From Phycisphaerae bacterium (GTDB lineage: Bacteria; Planctomycetota; Phycisphaerae; FEN-1346; JAACEH01): a stretch of 64,000 bases of DNA. This document shows positions 7,306-16,608 of this stretch, one piece after another. Where the stretch lies: assembly GCA_012729015.1 (NCBI GenBank), contig JAAYDY010000101.1, positions 1-64,000 of the forward strand, in the 5' to 3' direction. Numbering within the stretch: position 1 is the first letter of the stretch; each line of letters opens with the position of its first letter. The position numbers and the translations under genes are program-made. The notes under the pieces were generated by a model. It worked only from the letters and a program-made list of their open reading frames with translations, made no database searches and was not told the DNA's origin.

Positions 7306-9315
7306 ATGGGCATTGTGGACCAGAAGAAGGGGACCAACGTGGAAGTGGACGTCAGCAAGATCAAGACCGTCGCCGACGAAATGCGGGCCTATGCCCTGAT
7401 CGCCATTCATGCCGCAGGCAGCGGCCATCCGGGCGGCAGCCTGTCGATTATGGACATCGTGGCCTGTCTGTACATGCACGTCATGAACCATGATCCGAAG
7501 AACCCGACGTGGGAAGACCGCGACCGGCTGTTCTGGAGCGCCGGGCACAAGGCTCCGGCCCTGTACGTCGGCCTGGCCCGCGCGGGGTACTTCCCGCTGG
7601 ACGACATGGTGACGCTGCGCCGCTACGACAGCCCGTTCCAGGGGCACCCGCACTGGTTGAAGCTCGGCGGCGTCGAGATGTCGGCCGGCAGCCTCGGGCA
7701 GGGGCTCGGCATCGCCGTCGGCGACGCCCTGGCCTCGCGGCTTGACGACAAGAACTATCGCGTCTACTGCATCATGGGCGACGGCGAGCAGCAGGAAGGC
7801 TCCATCTGGGAAGCCGCCATGGCCGCCGGGCACCACAAGCTCGACAACCTCTGCGCCATCCTCGACAAGAACGAACTCCAGATCGACGGCAAGGTCAGCA
7901 CGGTCATGGGCATCGATCCCATCGCCGACAAGTACCGGGCGTTCAACTGGAACGTGATCGAGCTGGACGGCCACGACCCGAAGCAGATTCACGACGCCTT
8001 CGAGGCGGCCGCGAAGGTCAAGGGCCAACCGTCGATCCTGATTGCCCGCACCGTGAAGGGCAAGGGCGTCTCGTTCATGGAAAACGTCGCGGGCTGGCAC
8101 GGCAAGGCCACCAACCGCGAGGAACTCGACAAGGCCCTGGCCGAGCTGAAGGTGCCGAGCCTGACGAAGGCCCGCGTGGAAGAGCTTCTGAAGAAGGCGG
8201 CGGAGTACCAGGCGAAGGTCACGAAGCGGATTGACGCCCAGGTGCCCGTGTTCAAGAAGAACTACTGGTGGAACAGCGGCACGGAGATGAAGACCGCGAT
8301 GGATCCGACGCGAGCGGGCTTCGGCCGCGCATTGGCCGAGGCAGGGTCGGACGAGCGGGTCGTGACGCTGCACGCCGACATCAGCGACTCGATCAAGATC
8401 ACGGACTTCGAGAAGGCCGACGCGAGCCGCAAGAGCCGCGTGTTCAGCGTGGGCATCGCCGAGCAGAACATGATGCAGGTGGCGGCGGGCCTGGCCAAAG
8501 AGGGCAAGATCGCCATCACGGGCACCTACGGCGTGTTCGCCAGCGGGCGTCCGTGGGACCAGATTCGCACGACCATCTGCTACGCCAATCTGAACGTGAA
8601 AATCGCCGGGGCCCATGGCGGCATCAGCGTGGGTCCGGACGGCGCGACGCATCAAGCACTGGAAGAGATCAGCGTGATGGCCTGTCTGCCGAACATGCAC
8701 CTGTCGGTGCCGGCCGACGCGGTGGAGACGAAGAAGGCCACGCTGGCGGCGATCCTCGAGATCAACGGGCCGGTGTACCTGCGGTTCGCCCGCGAGGCGA
8801 CGCCCGTCGTCAGCACCGACGACACGCCGTTCGAGTGGGGCAAGGCGAACGTGATCCGGTATCGCGGTGCGGCCGCGCAGTTCGTCGATGCGTTCGAGAC
8901 CAAGCTGGCCTCGGCCTACGTGTCGGAAGGCGAAGCCCTGACGATTGCGACCTGCGGTCCGATGGTGCCCGAGGCGATGCGGGCGGCGTGGCTCCTGAAG
9001 GAGGAGTACGGTATCGAGACCCGCGTGCTGAACATCCACACCGTCAAACCGTTCGACGCGGCGGCGGTCGCGGCCGCGGCCGAGGAAACCGGCTGCATCC
9101 TGACCGTCGAGGAGCACCAGGTGGGCGGCTTCGGCAACCTCGTCGCCGGGGCCGTGTTCAGCCGCAAGGACGCCGAGCTGCCGCTGAAGCTCCAGATGAT
9201 GGGCGTGCCCGACACGTTCGGCGAGAGTGGCGAGCCGTGGGAACTGATGAAGGCCTTCGGCCTGACCGCCGAGCACATCGCCAAGAAGGCCCTGGCGATG
9301 CTGGGCAAGAAGTGA
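7306..9315 (+). CDS. tkt: transketolase
   Basis: A 669-residue full-length transketolase transferring two-carbon ketol units in the pentose phosphate pathway, cytoplasmic and thiamine-diphosphate dependent. The substrate-binding SGHPGGS lies near the N-terminus. The TPP/Mg motif runs from Gly158-Asp-Gly-Glu161 (GDGEQQEGSIWEA) to LDNLCAILDKNEL. The central pyrimidine-binding domain carries the catalytic-Glu region FSVGIAEQNMMQVAAGLA, and the C-terminal domain begins near LTIATCGPMV. The spacing resembles the fused form of the two-subunit archaeal type. The ATG at 7306 is chosen for the AGGAGG about 11 bp upstream. It is followed by a hairpin terminator facing the convergent radical SAM gene. 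Confidence 0.95.
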   Translation: MGIVDQKKGTNVEVDVSKIKTVADEMRAYALIAIHAAGSGHPGGSLSIMDIVACLYMHVMNHDPKNPTWEDRDRLFWSAGHKAPALYVGLARAGYFPLDDMVTLRRYDSPFQGHPHWLKLGGVEMSAGSLGQGLGIAVGDALASRLDDKNYRVYCIMGDGEQQEGSIWEAAMAAGHHKLDNLCAILDKNELQIDGKVSTVMGIDPIADKYRAFNWNVIELDGHDPKQIHDAFEAAAKVKGQPSILIARTVKGKGVSFMENVAGWHGKATNREELDKALAELKVPSLTKARVEELLKKAAEYQAKVTKRIDAQVPVFKKNYWWNSGTEMKTAMDPTRAGFGRALAEAGSDERVVTLHADISDSIKITDFEKADASRKSRVFSVGIAEQNMMQVAAGLAKEGKIAITGTYGVFASGRPWDQIRTTICYANLNVKIAGAHGGISVGPDGATHQALEEISVMACLPNMHLSVPADAVETKKATLAAILEINGPVYLRFAREATPVVSTDDTPFEWGKANVIRYRGAAAQFVDAFETKLASAYVSEGEALTIATCGPMVPEAMRAAWLLKEEYGIETRVLNIHTVKPFDAAAVAAAAEETGCILTVEEHQVGGFGNLVAGAVFSRKDAELPLKLQMMGVPDTFGESGEPWELMKAFGLTAEHIAKKALAMLGKK

Positions 9316-9376
9316 ATCGCGACAGTCGCGCCCGGACTCCGGGCAACCGCCGCCGAAGAGCCGTGACAAAAACCAA

Positions 9377-9406
9377 CAGGGCGCTCCGGATGACCGGGGC
9401 GCCCTG
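9377..9406. terminator. bidirectional terminator between convergent genes
   Basis: CAGGGCGC pairs with GCGCCCTG, and an inner CCGG-ATGA-CCGG extends the hairpin. On the plus strand it is followed by TGTATTTC. On the minus strand the exit is GGTTTTTG. It can serve both the transketolase gene and the minus-strand radical SAM gene. Confidence 0.6.
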
Positions 9407-9426
9407 TGTATTTCGTGTCTGCGGGC

Positions 9427-9454
9427 GTAGGGTGGGTCCACCGGACCCACGCGG
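9427..9454 (+). repeat. GTAG-foot palindrome, family A
   Basis: GTAGGGTGGGTCCACCGGAC followed by CCACGCGG: the GTGGGTCC/GGACCCAC arms form a hairpin. Near-identical copies are at 18082-18109 and 18808-18835. Confidence 0.75.
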
Positions 9455-9480
9455 ATTCTCAGCGTTGACTGCGGGTGCGC

Positions 9481-10542
9481 TCACCCCTGGATCGAGGTGT
9501 GCGTCAGGGGCGTTCGCGAGCCGTCGCCTCGTCGCACGGCGGTGAAGCCCGCCTCGTAGAGCATCCGTCGCGCCCCGGCCATGTCCAGGCCGCGATGTCT
9601 GGCCGTGTCGGCGGCCGTGTCGCGCGGATTGGCCCCCGTTTCGGCATACACGACGTTTGCGCCCGAGGTCAGGCCGATCAGGTTCGGTTCATGCACGGCA
9701 ATGTTGTCGGTCGCCGGACAGGCCAGGGAGGCCAGGGCAACCACGGCCACAATCTGCGCCAACCGCAGCTCGGTGATCTGGCCGTGATGGGCCAAGGGGG
9801 CATCGGGCAGATAGACACGGCGCATGGCCGCATGCTGGAAACAGCCGAACTCGATGCCCAGCCACAACTGATCGACAAGCTCCTGGGCCGAGTGTTCGGG
9901 TCCGACCGGTTCGCAGCAGTAGTAGAAGTCCATGCCGGCGTCCCGTATCGCGCGGAACGTCTTCTTGCGGTTCTCGGGATCCAGGTCCGTGTCCACTCTC
10001 TCGCGAAGCCGGCACACGTGGTAGGCGCCGTCAACGCCCGCCTGGCGCAGCTCGGCGGCCTGGCGACGGTCGAAGTCGCCAATGTTCACCACGATCTGGG
10101 TCGAGGCAGGAATGGCCGGGCGGACCTCTTCCACGACGCGCAGCAACCGGTCGAGCTCGAACTCGTGCATGGTCATGAGGAACAGGGCGTACAGGTCGCC
10201 GCCGGAGGCGAAGCCGCGCGCCCGCCCGACGATTTCCTCGGTCGTCAGCCGGGTTTCCGGAAACCGCGTGTGGCCCTTGCCGAAGACGCAGAACCGGCAG
10301 TTGGCCGGACAGGCAAAGGTCTCGATGCCGATCTGCCCGAGCAGAATGGCCTCGTTGTTGAACCGCCGGCGCGAGACGGCGTCGGCCACCCCGCGGATCA
10401 CGCCGGCCTCCGGCGACGTCTCGGCAAACGAGAGCAAGTACACACAATCGTCGCGCGAGGGCCCCGTTCCATCCAGGGCTGCCGCCAGCACGTCGCCAAG
10501 CCTCGCGGGAAGCACGGTGGATCCGTCTTTGCTGCTGAACAT
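9481..10542 (-). CDS. BioB/HydE-like radical SAM protein
   Basis: A 353-residue product. The radical SAM cluster motif is Cys78-Pro-Ala-Asn-Cys82-Arg-Phe-Cys85 (CX3CX2C), followed by a TIM-barrel-like region (VVNIGDFDRRQAAELRQAGV, AIRDAGMDFYYCCEPVGPEH). The upstream helix VADAVSRRRFNNEAIL is like the N-terminal extension of biotin synthase. No other biotin gene is nearby, and residues for BioB's second cluster are not obvious. The safe call is a BioB-related enzyme of unknown substrate. It is transcribed with the sulfatase just upstream. CTPAR sulfatases need a formylglycine-generating enzyme, but this protein does not look like the known radical SAM maturase anSME, which has SPASM clusters. 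The ATG at 10542 has a GGAG upstream. Confidence 0.75.
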   Translation of the reverse strand: MFSSKDGSTVLPARLGDVLAAALDGTGPSRDDCVYLLSFAETSPEAGVIRGVADAVSRRRFNNEAILLGQIGIETFACPANCRFCVFGKGHTRFPETRLTTEEIVGRARGFASGGDLYALFLMTMHEFELDRLLRVVEEVRPAIPASTQIVVNIGDFDRRQAAELRQAGVDGAYHVCRLRERVDTDLDPENRKKTFRAIRDAGMDFYYCCEPVGPEHSAQELVDQLWLGIEFGCFQHAAMRRVYLPDAPLAHHGQITELRLAQIVAVVALASLACPATDNIAVHEPNLIGLTSGANVVYAETGANPRDTAADTARHRGLDMAGARRMLYEAGFTAVRRGDGSRTPLTHTSIQG

Positions 10543-10596
10543 GCCATGGTCTCCGGTGGCAGGATCAATGCCACGTCGCCGCTTAGGCACAGCGTC

Positions 10597-11976
10597 TCAG
10601 TCCCACGTGTGGCGGCTGCCGCGCAGGCCGGTGCGGCGGCGGACCTCCTCGGGCACCTCGATCGGCACGGTTGTGAACGGTTCGCCCTGGGCGTTGGTCG
10701 GTTCCTGGGTGAAGATCGGATCGCGCGTCTCGACGATGAACCGAAGCAGTCGCCCGTGCAGTTCCTCCCGCACCTTGGCGTGCCTGGCCTCGCCGGCCAG
10801 ATTCGTGATTTCCCACGGGTCGGCGTCCAGATCGTACAGCTCTTCGCCGTGGCCCAGGTAGAAGACGTACTTCCACCGCTTCGTGCGGACCATGCGGATG
10901 GGCGCCACGCGGCGGCCGAGCATCGTCAGTTCGCCGAAGACGGCCTCGTGGTCCCGGAGCGATTCGCCGCGGGCCGCCGCAAGGAGGCTGCGGCCCCGCA
11001 GGCCGGGCTCCGGCTCCGCCCCGGCCAGCTCCAGCACCGTCGGGAACACGTCGAGGTTTGTGCACAGGGCGTCGCAGACCGAGCCGGGGCGGAATCCCTC
11101 CGGCGCGCGGATCGCTCCGGGGCCGGGGTAGCCCGGTCGCGGAGGCATGAGGATGAACGGAACGTGCATCTGGCAATCGTACATGAACGGGCCCTTGAAC
11201 CCCACGCCGTGTTCCCCGCCCAGGTCGCCGTGGTCGGCCATGAACAGCACCCACGTGTTGCTGCCGAATCCGCCCATGACCATCTCTTCGAGCAGCTTGG
11301 CGACGTCGCGGTCCACCTTCTCGACGCGGCTGCGGTAGAAGCGGCGATAGTACTCCCACCGTTCGGGGCTCCAGCCCTCGCCGCGCGTGTAGTCCCGCTG
11401 CGGCCAGGGCTTGGTGGAACGGTCGTCGTCGCGGTTGGGCCATGGCTCCAACTCGACAGGGCGCTCCTCGTTCGGGTCCAGGTAATAGATGTCATGCGGG
11501 TCGAGCAGCGAGACCACGTGGAAGAACGGTCGTTTCTGGACGATCCAGTCGCGATTGCGCCAGAACCGGCAGGCCTCGATCACGGTCGACTCGTCGAAGC
11601 TGTTCTCGTAGACCTCCTTGAAGCCGAGCTGGTGCAGGTCGGTGCCCAGGTGGCTCTTGCCGTGGTAGACGGTCAGGTAGCCGGTCTGCTGCATGCGATG
11701 GGCCAGCGTCGTGATGTTCTGGTTCATCGGCGCGCTGGGGTTGCCCAGGTTGCCGGCCATGTCGATTTCGCTGGGCATGCGGCCCGTGAAGATCGACGAC
11801 CGGGCCGGCGTGCAGATCGGGCACGTGGTGAACATGTGGCTGAACGTGACGCCGTGGCGGACCAGGGTGTCCATGCCGGGCGTCACGGCGCCGAAACGGT
11901 TGACGTGGGCGGCGATGGTGTCGTATCGCTGCTGGTCGGTGAGGATCAGGGCGATGTTGGGGCGTTGCTCCGGCAT
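10597..11976 (-). CDS. type I sulfatase (alkaline-phosphatase fold)
   Basis: A 459-residue product. The formylglycine motif Cys55-Thr-Pro-Ala-Arg59 lies in CTPARSSIFTGR. Metal and active-site signatures are PNIALILTDQQRYDT at the N-terminus, the YHGKSHLG lysine/histidine region, and FMADHGDLGGEHG. The C-terminal WKYVFYLGHGEELYDLDADP is the usual sulfatase tail. It hydrolyses sulfate esters, in planctomycetes often from algal or host polysaccharides, though the substrate is not predictable here. No signal peptide is visible from the ATG at 11976 (GGGAG upstream), so it may be cytoplasmic. It is the first gene of a two-gene minus-strand unit with the radical SAM gene (54-bp gap). Confidence 0.9.
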   Translation of the reverse strand: MPEQRPNIALILTDQQRYDTIAAHVNRFGAVTPGMDTLVRHGVTFSHMFTTCPICTPARSSIFTGRMPSEIDMAGNLGNPSAPMNQNITTLAHRMQQTGYLTVYHGKSHLGTDLHQLGFKEVYENSFDESTVIEACRFWRNRDWIVQKRPFFHVVSLLDPHDIYYLDPNEERPVELEPWPNRDDDRSTKPWPQRDYTRGEGWSPERWEYYRRFYRSRVEKVDRDVAKLLEEMVMGGFGSNTWVLFMADHGDLGGEHGVGFKGPFMYDCQMHVPFILMPPRPGYPGPGAIRAPEGFRPGSVCDALCTNLDVFPTVLELAGAEPEPGLRGRSLLAAARGESLRDHEAVFGELTMLGRRVAPIRMVRTKRWKYVFYLGHGEELYDLDADPWEITNLAGEARHAKVREELHGRLLRFIVETRDPIFTQEPTNAQGEPFTTVPIEVPEEVRRRTGLRGSRHTWD

Positions 11977-12304
11977 GCTTTTCGGTCTCCCATCCTGCGC
12001 GCGAACACTGCCGCGCCATCGCGGCGACCGTTCCGGACGACCGCCGCACACGCGATTCCCGGGGCCACTATAGGGCATTCGCGTTGCCAGTCAAGGGCGC
12101 GGATGCGATACCAGAAAACCGTGGCGGGGACTGGTCGACCGAGCAGGAATACTGTAGAATGACCGCTTTGTACAGATAGTGGCGGCGACCACGGTGGCCG
12201 CGGCGTCTGTGCGCGGCGGCCGGACCGGCAGGTCGGGGCATGGCCGCACGGGGAATCCAGCTGGAGTTGTGGCTCCGGCGCAGAGAGCAAAGGCAGGCGA
12301 CGGC
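11977..12304. other. divergent intergenic region, no gene seen
   Basis: 328 bp between the sulfatase (minus) and the SDR gene (plus). A TAGAAT hexamer at 12155-12160 could be a -10 box for the plus strand, but the sequence 17-18 bp upstream is a poor -35. No repeat of the GTAG type is present. Confidence 0.45.
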
Positions 12305-13072
12305 ATGGGCAATCAGAGAGTGGCATTGGTAACCGGCGGCAGCAGGGGCATCGGCGCGGCGATCGCGCAGCGTCTGGCGGCCGAGGGGTGCGACGTGGCA
12401 GTGTTCGACGTCCTGGAGAGCGCCGAGACGGTGGCGGCCATCGAGGCCGCGGGCCGCAAGGGCCTGGCCGTCACGGGCGACGTGACCCAAGCGGCCGACC
12501 GCGCCGCGGCCATCGAGAAGATCCGGGCGACGTTCGGCCGGTTGGACATCCTGGTCAACAACGCCGGCGTGGCGCCGAAGGTTCGGGCCGACATCCTCGA
12601 AGCCACCGAGGAAAGCTACGACCGCGTCATGACGATCAACGTCAAGGGGCCGTATTTCCTCACGCAGGCGGCCGCCAACTGGATGATCGAGCAGGGCAAG
12701 GCGTCGCCCGATGCGTGGCGATGCATCGTCAACATTTCGTCGGCCAGCGCCTACGCGCCAAGCACCGGGCGCGGCGAGTACTGCATCAGCAAGGCCGCCG
12801 TCAGCATGGCCACCAAGCTCTGGGCCGCGCGCCTGGCGGAGTTCGGCATCGGCGTGTACGAGATTCGCCCCGGCATCATCAAGACCGACATGACCAAGGT
12901 GGTCACCGAGAAGTACGACAAGATGATCGCCGACGGCCTGACGCCGATCAAGCGGTGGGGCTACCCCGAGGATATCGCCCAGGCCGTGGGCGTCTGCGCC
13001 CGCGGCGACCTGAAGTTCTCGACGGCCGAAGTCATCAACGTCGACGGCGGGTTCCACCTGCGGGTGCTGTAG
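12305..13072 (+). CDS. short-chain dehydrogenase/reductase (3-oxoacyl-ACP reductase-like)
   Basis: A 255-residue classical SDR. The cofactor motif T10-G-G-S-R-G-I-G17 is followed by acidic FDV after beta-2, suggesting NAD(H) preference. NNAGV is the structural motif. The active site is Ser145/146 with Tyr159-x-x-x-Lys163 (GEYCISKAA). The closest annotation style is FabG-like, but many such SDRs act on sugars or polyols. The neighbouring FAD-dependent oxidoreductase suggests an oxidative catabolic pair, which is inference. The ATG at 12305 has only a weak ribosome site (AGGC). Confidence 0.88.
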   Translation: MGNQRVALVTGGSRGIGAAIAQRLAAEGCDVAVFDVLESAETVAAIEAAGRKGLAVTGDVTQAADRAAAIEKIRATFGRLDILVNNAGVAPKVRADILEATEESYDRVMTINVKGPYFLTQAAANWMIEQGKASPDAWRCIVNISSASAYAPSTGRGEYCISKAAVSMATKLWAARLAEFGIGVYEIRPGIIKTDMTKVVTEKYDKMIADGLTPIKRWGYPEDIAQAVGVCARGDLKFSTAEVINVDGGFHLRVL

Positions 13073-13111
13073 GCCGCGGGAAACCCCTGTGGGGTCAAGC
13101 GGAAGGCGCCT

Positions 13112-13253
13112 GTAGGGTGGCTGCTATGCAGCCACGCGGCCGCTGACGCCGGCGGCTGCAAGCAGCCGCCCTACTCGCTAATGCGTCTGGCAGTTGCAGG
13201 GGCGGCTCGTCGGCCGCCCGCTGGTCCGGGTCGCTCGCGAGCGACCCCTACGT
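13112..13253. repeat. cluster of GTAG-foot palindromes (families C and E)
   Basis: Three hairpins in 140 bp. Two form a converging pair: GTAGGGTGGCTGCTATGCAG starting at 13112, and the inverted GGCGGCTGCAAGCAGCCGCC-CTAC at 13151-13174. A third, with arms of GGGTCGCTCGCGAGCGACCC, ends in CTAC at about 13252. Opposed pairs are how REP elements form BIME units. Confidence 0.7.
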
Positions 13254-13283
13254 CATAGCATTCTCAAGCGTTCAAACGGAGCA

Positions 13284-15338
13284 ATGATGAAGACGACGCA
13301 AATGACCCTCAAGGGCAAGGCTGTGCCGGTCACGGCCGCCAACACGGTGATTATCGGGGCCGGGGCTGCGGCGATGAACTGCGCGGTCAAGCTGGTCGAG
13401 TTCTGGCAGTCGCGCGGCGTGGCCGATGCGGCCGAGAAGGTGCTCGTGGTGACCGGCGGTCTGCCGCTGGGCGCCAGCCGCATGAGCGGCTCCGACAAGC
13501 AGACCTATTACAAGATGGGCACCAGCCCGCGCGTGCCCGACACGGCCGTAGAGTTCGCCAAGGCGCTGACGAGCTTCGGCTGCTGCCACGGCGACAACGC
13601 CCTGGCCGAGGGCATCGGGTCGCTGCGCGGGTTCTACCACCTCGTCGAGGTCGGCGTGCCGTTCCCGCACGACCCCTGGGGCGCGTTCATCGGCTACAAG
13701 ACCGACCACGACCCCTACGAGCGGGCCACCTCGGCCGGCCCCAAGACCAGCAAGTTCATGAGCGAGTGTCTCCAGAAGAAGGCCGCGCGGCTCGGTGTCC
13801 GCATCGTCGACAAGCACCCGCTCGTGCGCTTCATCACCGAGGGCTCGGGCGACGCGCGGCGCATTCGCGGCGCGGTCTGCATCGACCGTTCGCGCGCCCG
13901 CGGCGACGACCCCGGACTGGCCGTCTTCGTGGCCGAGAACTTCGTCTTGGCGGCCGGCGGCCCCGGCGAAGTCTACCGCACCACGGTCTACCCGCGGGGG
14001 CAGTACGGCATCCACGCCCCGGCCCTGGAGGCGGGCCTGGCGGCCTGCAACCTCACCGAAAGCCAGTACGGCCTGGCCAGCATCAAGTTCCGCTGGAACG
14101 TCAGTGGCACCTACATGCAGGTCGTCCCGCGCATCTACTCCACCGACGCCCATGGCCGCGACGAGCGGGAGTTCCTCGTCGATTACTTCCCCGACATGAC
14201 CTCCATGGCCACGAACATCTTCCTGAAGGGGTACCAGTGGCCGTTCGACGCGCAGCGAATCACGGACCACCAGTCGTCGCTGGTCGATATGGCCGTCCAC
14301 GTCGAGACGGTGATCCGCGGCCGCCGCGTCTTCATGGACTTCCTGCGGAACCCCGTGGGCGCCAAGGGCTGGGAGGCGTTCAGCATCGACCGCCTGGGGC
14401 CCGAGGCGCTGGATTACCTTCAGAAGACCGGCGCGATGCAGAAGCTGCCCATCGAGCGCCTGCGGCACATGAACCCGCCGGCCATCGAGATCTACGCCGA
14501 GAACGGGATCGACCTGGCCCGCGAGCCGCTGGAGATCGCCGTCTGCGCCCAGCACATGAACGGCGGCTTCTCCATCAACAAGTGGTGGGAGAGCAACGTG
14601 CCGCACACGTTCGTCATCGGCGAAATGGCCGGCACGCACGGTGTGAAGCGCCCCGGCGGCAGCGCGCTGAACGCCGGGCAGGTCGGCGCGAGCCGCGCCG
14701 CCGAGTACATCACGCACGCTTACGGCAGCGACGAGCCCACGGAGTCTGCGGCGGCGACGGTGGCCGAGCGCGGGCTGGCCGAGACGACGCTGGTTGACGA
14801 GTTGCTGAGCCGCCGCACGACGGCCAAAGCCACACCCGCCGACGTGATGGCCGAGATCGGCGACCGGATGACCCGGTACGGGGCGCACCTGCGGAGCCGC
14901 ACCGGCGCCGCCGACGCGCTCGCGGCCGCCAGGGCCCAGTACGCGCGACTGCGGGCCGAGGGCGTGAAGTTCGATTCCGTGGCGGACCTGCCTGCGGCCG
15001 TTGTCGCCGTGCAGCAGTGCCTGACGCAGGTGGCGCTGCTGAAGGCCATCGTCGCGATGTTCGAGCGCGGGGCCGGGTCGCGCGGCAGCCATTGCGTCCT
15101 CGATCCCAAGGGCACGCCCATGCACCCGAAACTGATCGACCCGGAGACGAGCGAGCCGCTCCGGTTTCTGCCCGAGAACGAGGCCCTGCGCCGCGAGATC
15201 GTCGAACTGTGGTTCGACCCGAAGGCCGCCGACCTGTTCGCGTGGCACACGGTGGAGCCGCGCCCGGTGCCCGAACGCCAGATCGCCTTCGAGCCAGCCT
15301 GGACCGAGTATCGCGAAGGGACGATCTACAAGCTGTAA
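13284..15338 (+). CDS. FAD-dependent oxidoreductase, fumarate reductase/succinate dehydrogenase flavoprotein type
   Basis: A 684-residue product. The dinucleotide-binding motif is TVIIGAGAAAMNCAVKL (Gly25-x-Gly27). A second FAD contact, NFVLAAGGPGEVYRTTVYP, and the C-terminal HGVKRPGGSALNAGQVGA are as in fumarate reductase and aspartate oxidase flavoproteins. MNGGFSINKWWESNVPHTFVIGE resembles the substrate and FAD loop that precedes the terminal motif. No iron-sulfur or membrane-anchor subunits are nearby, so it is not respiratory complex II; a soluble dehydrogenase is more likely. It lies about 210 bp downstream of the SDR gene, separated by repeats. Two adjacent ATGs (13284, 13287) follow a GGAG. 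Confidence 0.8.
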   Translation: MMKTTQMTLKGKAVPVTAANTVIIGAGAAAMNCAVKLVEFWQSRGVADAAEKVLVVTGGLPLGASRMSGSDKQTYYKMGTSPRVPDTAVEFAKALTSFGCCHGDNALAEGIGSLRGFYHLVEVGVPFPHDPWGAFIGYKTDHDPYERATSAGPKTSKFMSECLQKKAARLGVRIVDKHPLVRFITEGSGDARRIRGAVCIDRSRARGDDPGLAVFVAENFVLAAGGPGEVYRTTVYPRGQYGIHAPALEAGLAACNLTESQYGLASIKFRWNVSGTYMQVVPRIYSTDAHGRDEREFLVDYFPDMTSMATNIFLKGYQWPFDAQRITDHQSSLVDMAVHVETVIRGRRVFMDFLRNPVGAKGWEAFSIDRLGPEALDYLQKTGAMQKLPIERLRHMNPPAIEIYAENGIDLAREPLEIAVCAQHMNGGFSINKWWESNVPHTFVIGEMAGTHGVKRPGGSALNAGQVGASRAAEYITHAYGSDEPTESAAATVAERGLAETTLVDELLSRRTTAKATPADVMAEIGDRMTRYGAHLRSRTGAADALAAARAQYARLRAEGVKFDSVADLPAAVVAVQQCLTQVALLKAIVAMFERGAGSRGSHCVLDPKGTPMHPKLIDPETSEPLRFLPENEALRREIVELWFDPKAADLFAWHTVEPRPVPERQIAFEPAWTEYREGTIYKL

Positions 15339-15447
15339 GCGACCCGCCAGGGAAGGCCCCCAGGGATGCCGTCGCCGCGCGCGGTGGCATCCCTGCTTGT
15401 TGCGCCGCCGCCCGGCAACTGGGATGCTTCGCCTGCCTGGTCAGAGG

Positions 15448-15650
15448 CTGTCCGACAATTCGATGAGGCACGTGCTTGTATGTGGCAGAGGTGCGTGCCT
15501 GCGGCGAGTCAGAGTTGGGTGCCATGCCTGCCCCGTCAGGCATGGGCAAGTCTCCTGGCCCTTCCGCGTGGCTGCAAGCAGCCACCCTACGCCTGCGGGG
15601 TCGTAATGCCATATTTCACAGCGTGTTGCGCGCGGCGAATTGTCGGACAG
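15448..15650. mobile_element. 203-bp element with 15-bp perfect terminal inverted repeats (MITE-like)
   Basis: CTGTCCGACAATTCG (15448-15462) is the exact inverse of 15636-15650. The interior is non-coding and contains a family C palindrome (15565-15590) in minus orientation. TGGTCAG occurs a few bases outside each end but not flush with the inverted repeats, so target duplication is unproven. No transposase is present. Confidence 0.45.
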
Positions 15651-15660
15651 GCTCGCTTGG

Positions 15661-16341
15661 TCAGGGCGTGGCACTCTCGGCCTGCGTCTGGCCGGCTACA
15701 GGCATCAGGCCGTCACGGCTGATCGCGATGAAACTGCCGCCATGGTTCTCGGCGATTTCTCTCATCAACGGTTCGGCGTCGGCGTCGGCCCTATTGCCGG
15801 GGGTCACGACGTGGACCACATTGACAATGACCCTCCCTTCCTCATTGAGCTTGCCGACGAGTTGGGCAATCGCCCTGTCGAACTCTCCGTAGGCCAGGAG
15901 GTAGATTGCATCGGGTTGCGACGCGAAGGCGGCCCGCAGGCCGTATTCCGGATCGTTCGCCCCGCGGGGAACAATGGGGGCGATGAACTCGGCGGCGGCA
16001 CTCTTGTTCTCCGGCGTTGCCGGCGCCATGCCTCCGGGCATTTCCTCTGCCGGACCGGCGGCCCAGAAGATGACGTGGAAGCGTTGATCCGGCGACAGTT
16101 GCTCGATGGTCTGCCTCAGCCGTTCCTTGGCTTCCTGCATCTGGTCCATCATGCCGCCGGCGCGCGTGACGGCAAAAACGACGCGCCGCTGCGTGACCGG
16201 AAGGCCGAAGAAGGTGGCCGACTTGACGCCGTCGGCGTGAGCGGCGCCGCCAGTCTTGTCGTTGGCTGGCGGTGAAGCCACGGGGTCACACCCGGCGGAC
16301 GCCAGCCACAGGCCCAGAGCCAGACATAGTACAATGCGCAT
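15661..16341 (-). CDS. lipoprotein with von Willebrand A-like fragment
   Basis: A 226-residue product. The signal LALGLWLASAGC ends in a lipobox Cys. After a short linker the sequence RRVVFAVTRAGGMMDQMQEA, then LSPDQRFHVIFWAAGPAEEM, and YLLAYGEFDRAIAQLVGKLN resembles a VWA fold of the planctomycete type, where such proteins usually read VFVLDRSGSM. The metal-site DxSxS is replaced by TRAGG, so a MIDAS is not present as such. It is probably anchored in a membrane facing the periplasm, with function unknown. AGGAG lies 7 bp before the ATG at 16341. It stands alone next to the 203-bp inverted-repeat element. Confidence 0.7.
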   Translation of the reverse strand: MRIVLCLALGLWLASAGCDPVASPPANDKTGGAAHADGVKSATFFGLPVTQRRVVFAVTRAGGMMDQMQEAKERLRQTIEQLSPDQRFHVIFWAAGPAEEMPGGMAPATPENKSAAAEFIAPIVPRGANDPEYGLRAAFASQPDAIYLLAYGEFDRAIAQLVGKLNEEGRVIVNVVHVVTPGNRADADAEPLMREIAENHGGSFIAISRDGLMPVAGQTQAESATP

Positions 16342-16608
16342 GGCCAAGCTCCTTTCCCATCGCTGTATCCTGCCGCGGCCTCAGATATTGCGGCAGAACT
16401 TCGGCAAGTCGAGTCGCATCGGCACCCGCACTTGTTGCAGTGTCACCTTGTCTTCTCGCCTGGCTCATGTCAACACAAATCGGGTCTGAGGCCGGGTCGA
16501 GTGCGACCCCGCGCGGAAACCCTCTTGCCCTCGTCGCCGCAGGTGGTTTAATGGCGGCGTGCCGCGGAGCGACGCGGCGTGACGAGGGGCGGACAAGGAG
16601 ACTGTGCG

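Noticed and set aside
9481-10542. Radical SAM gene as biotin synthase or as the sulfatase maturase
   Set aside because: No biotin genes adjoin it and the second BioB cluster residues are not evident. The SPASM cysteines of anSME are also absent. It was kept as BioB/HydE-like of unknown substrate.
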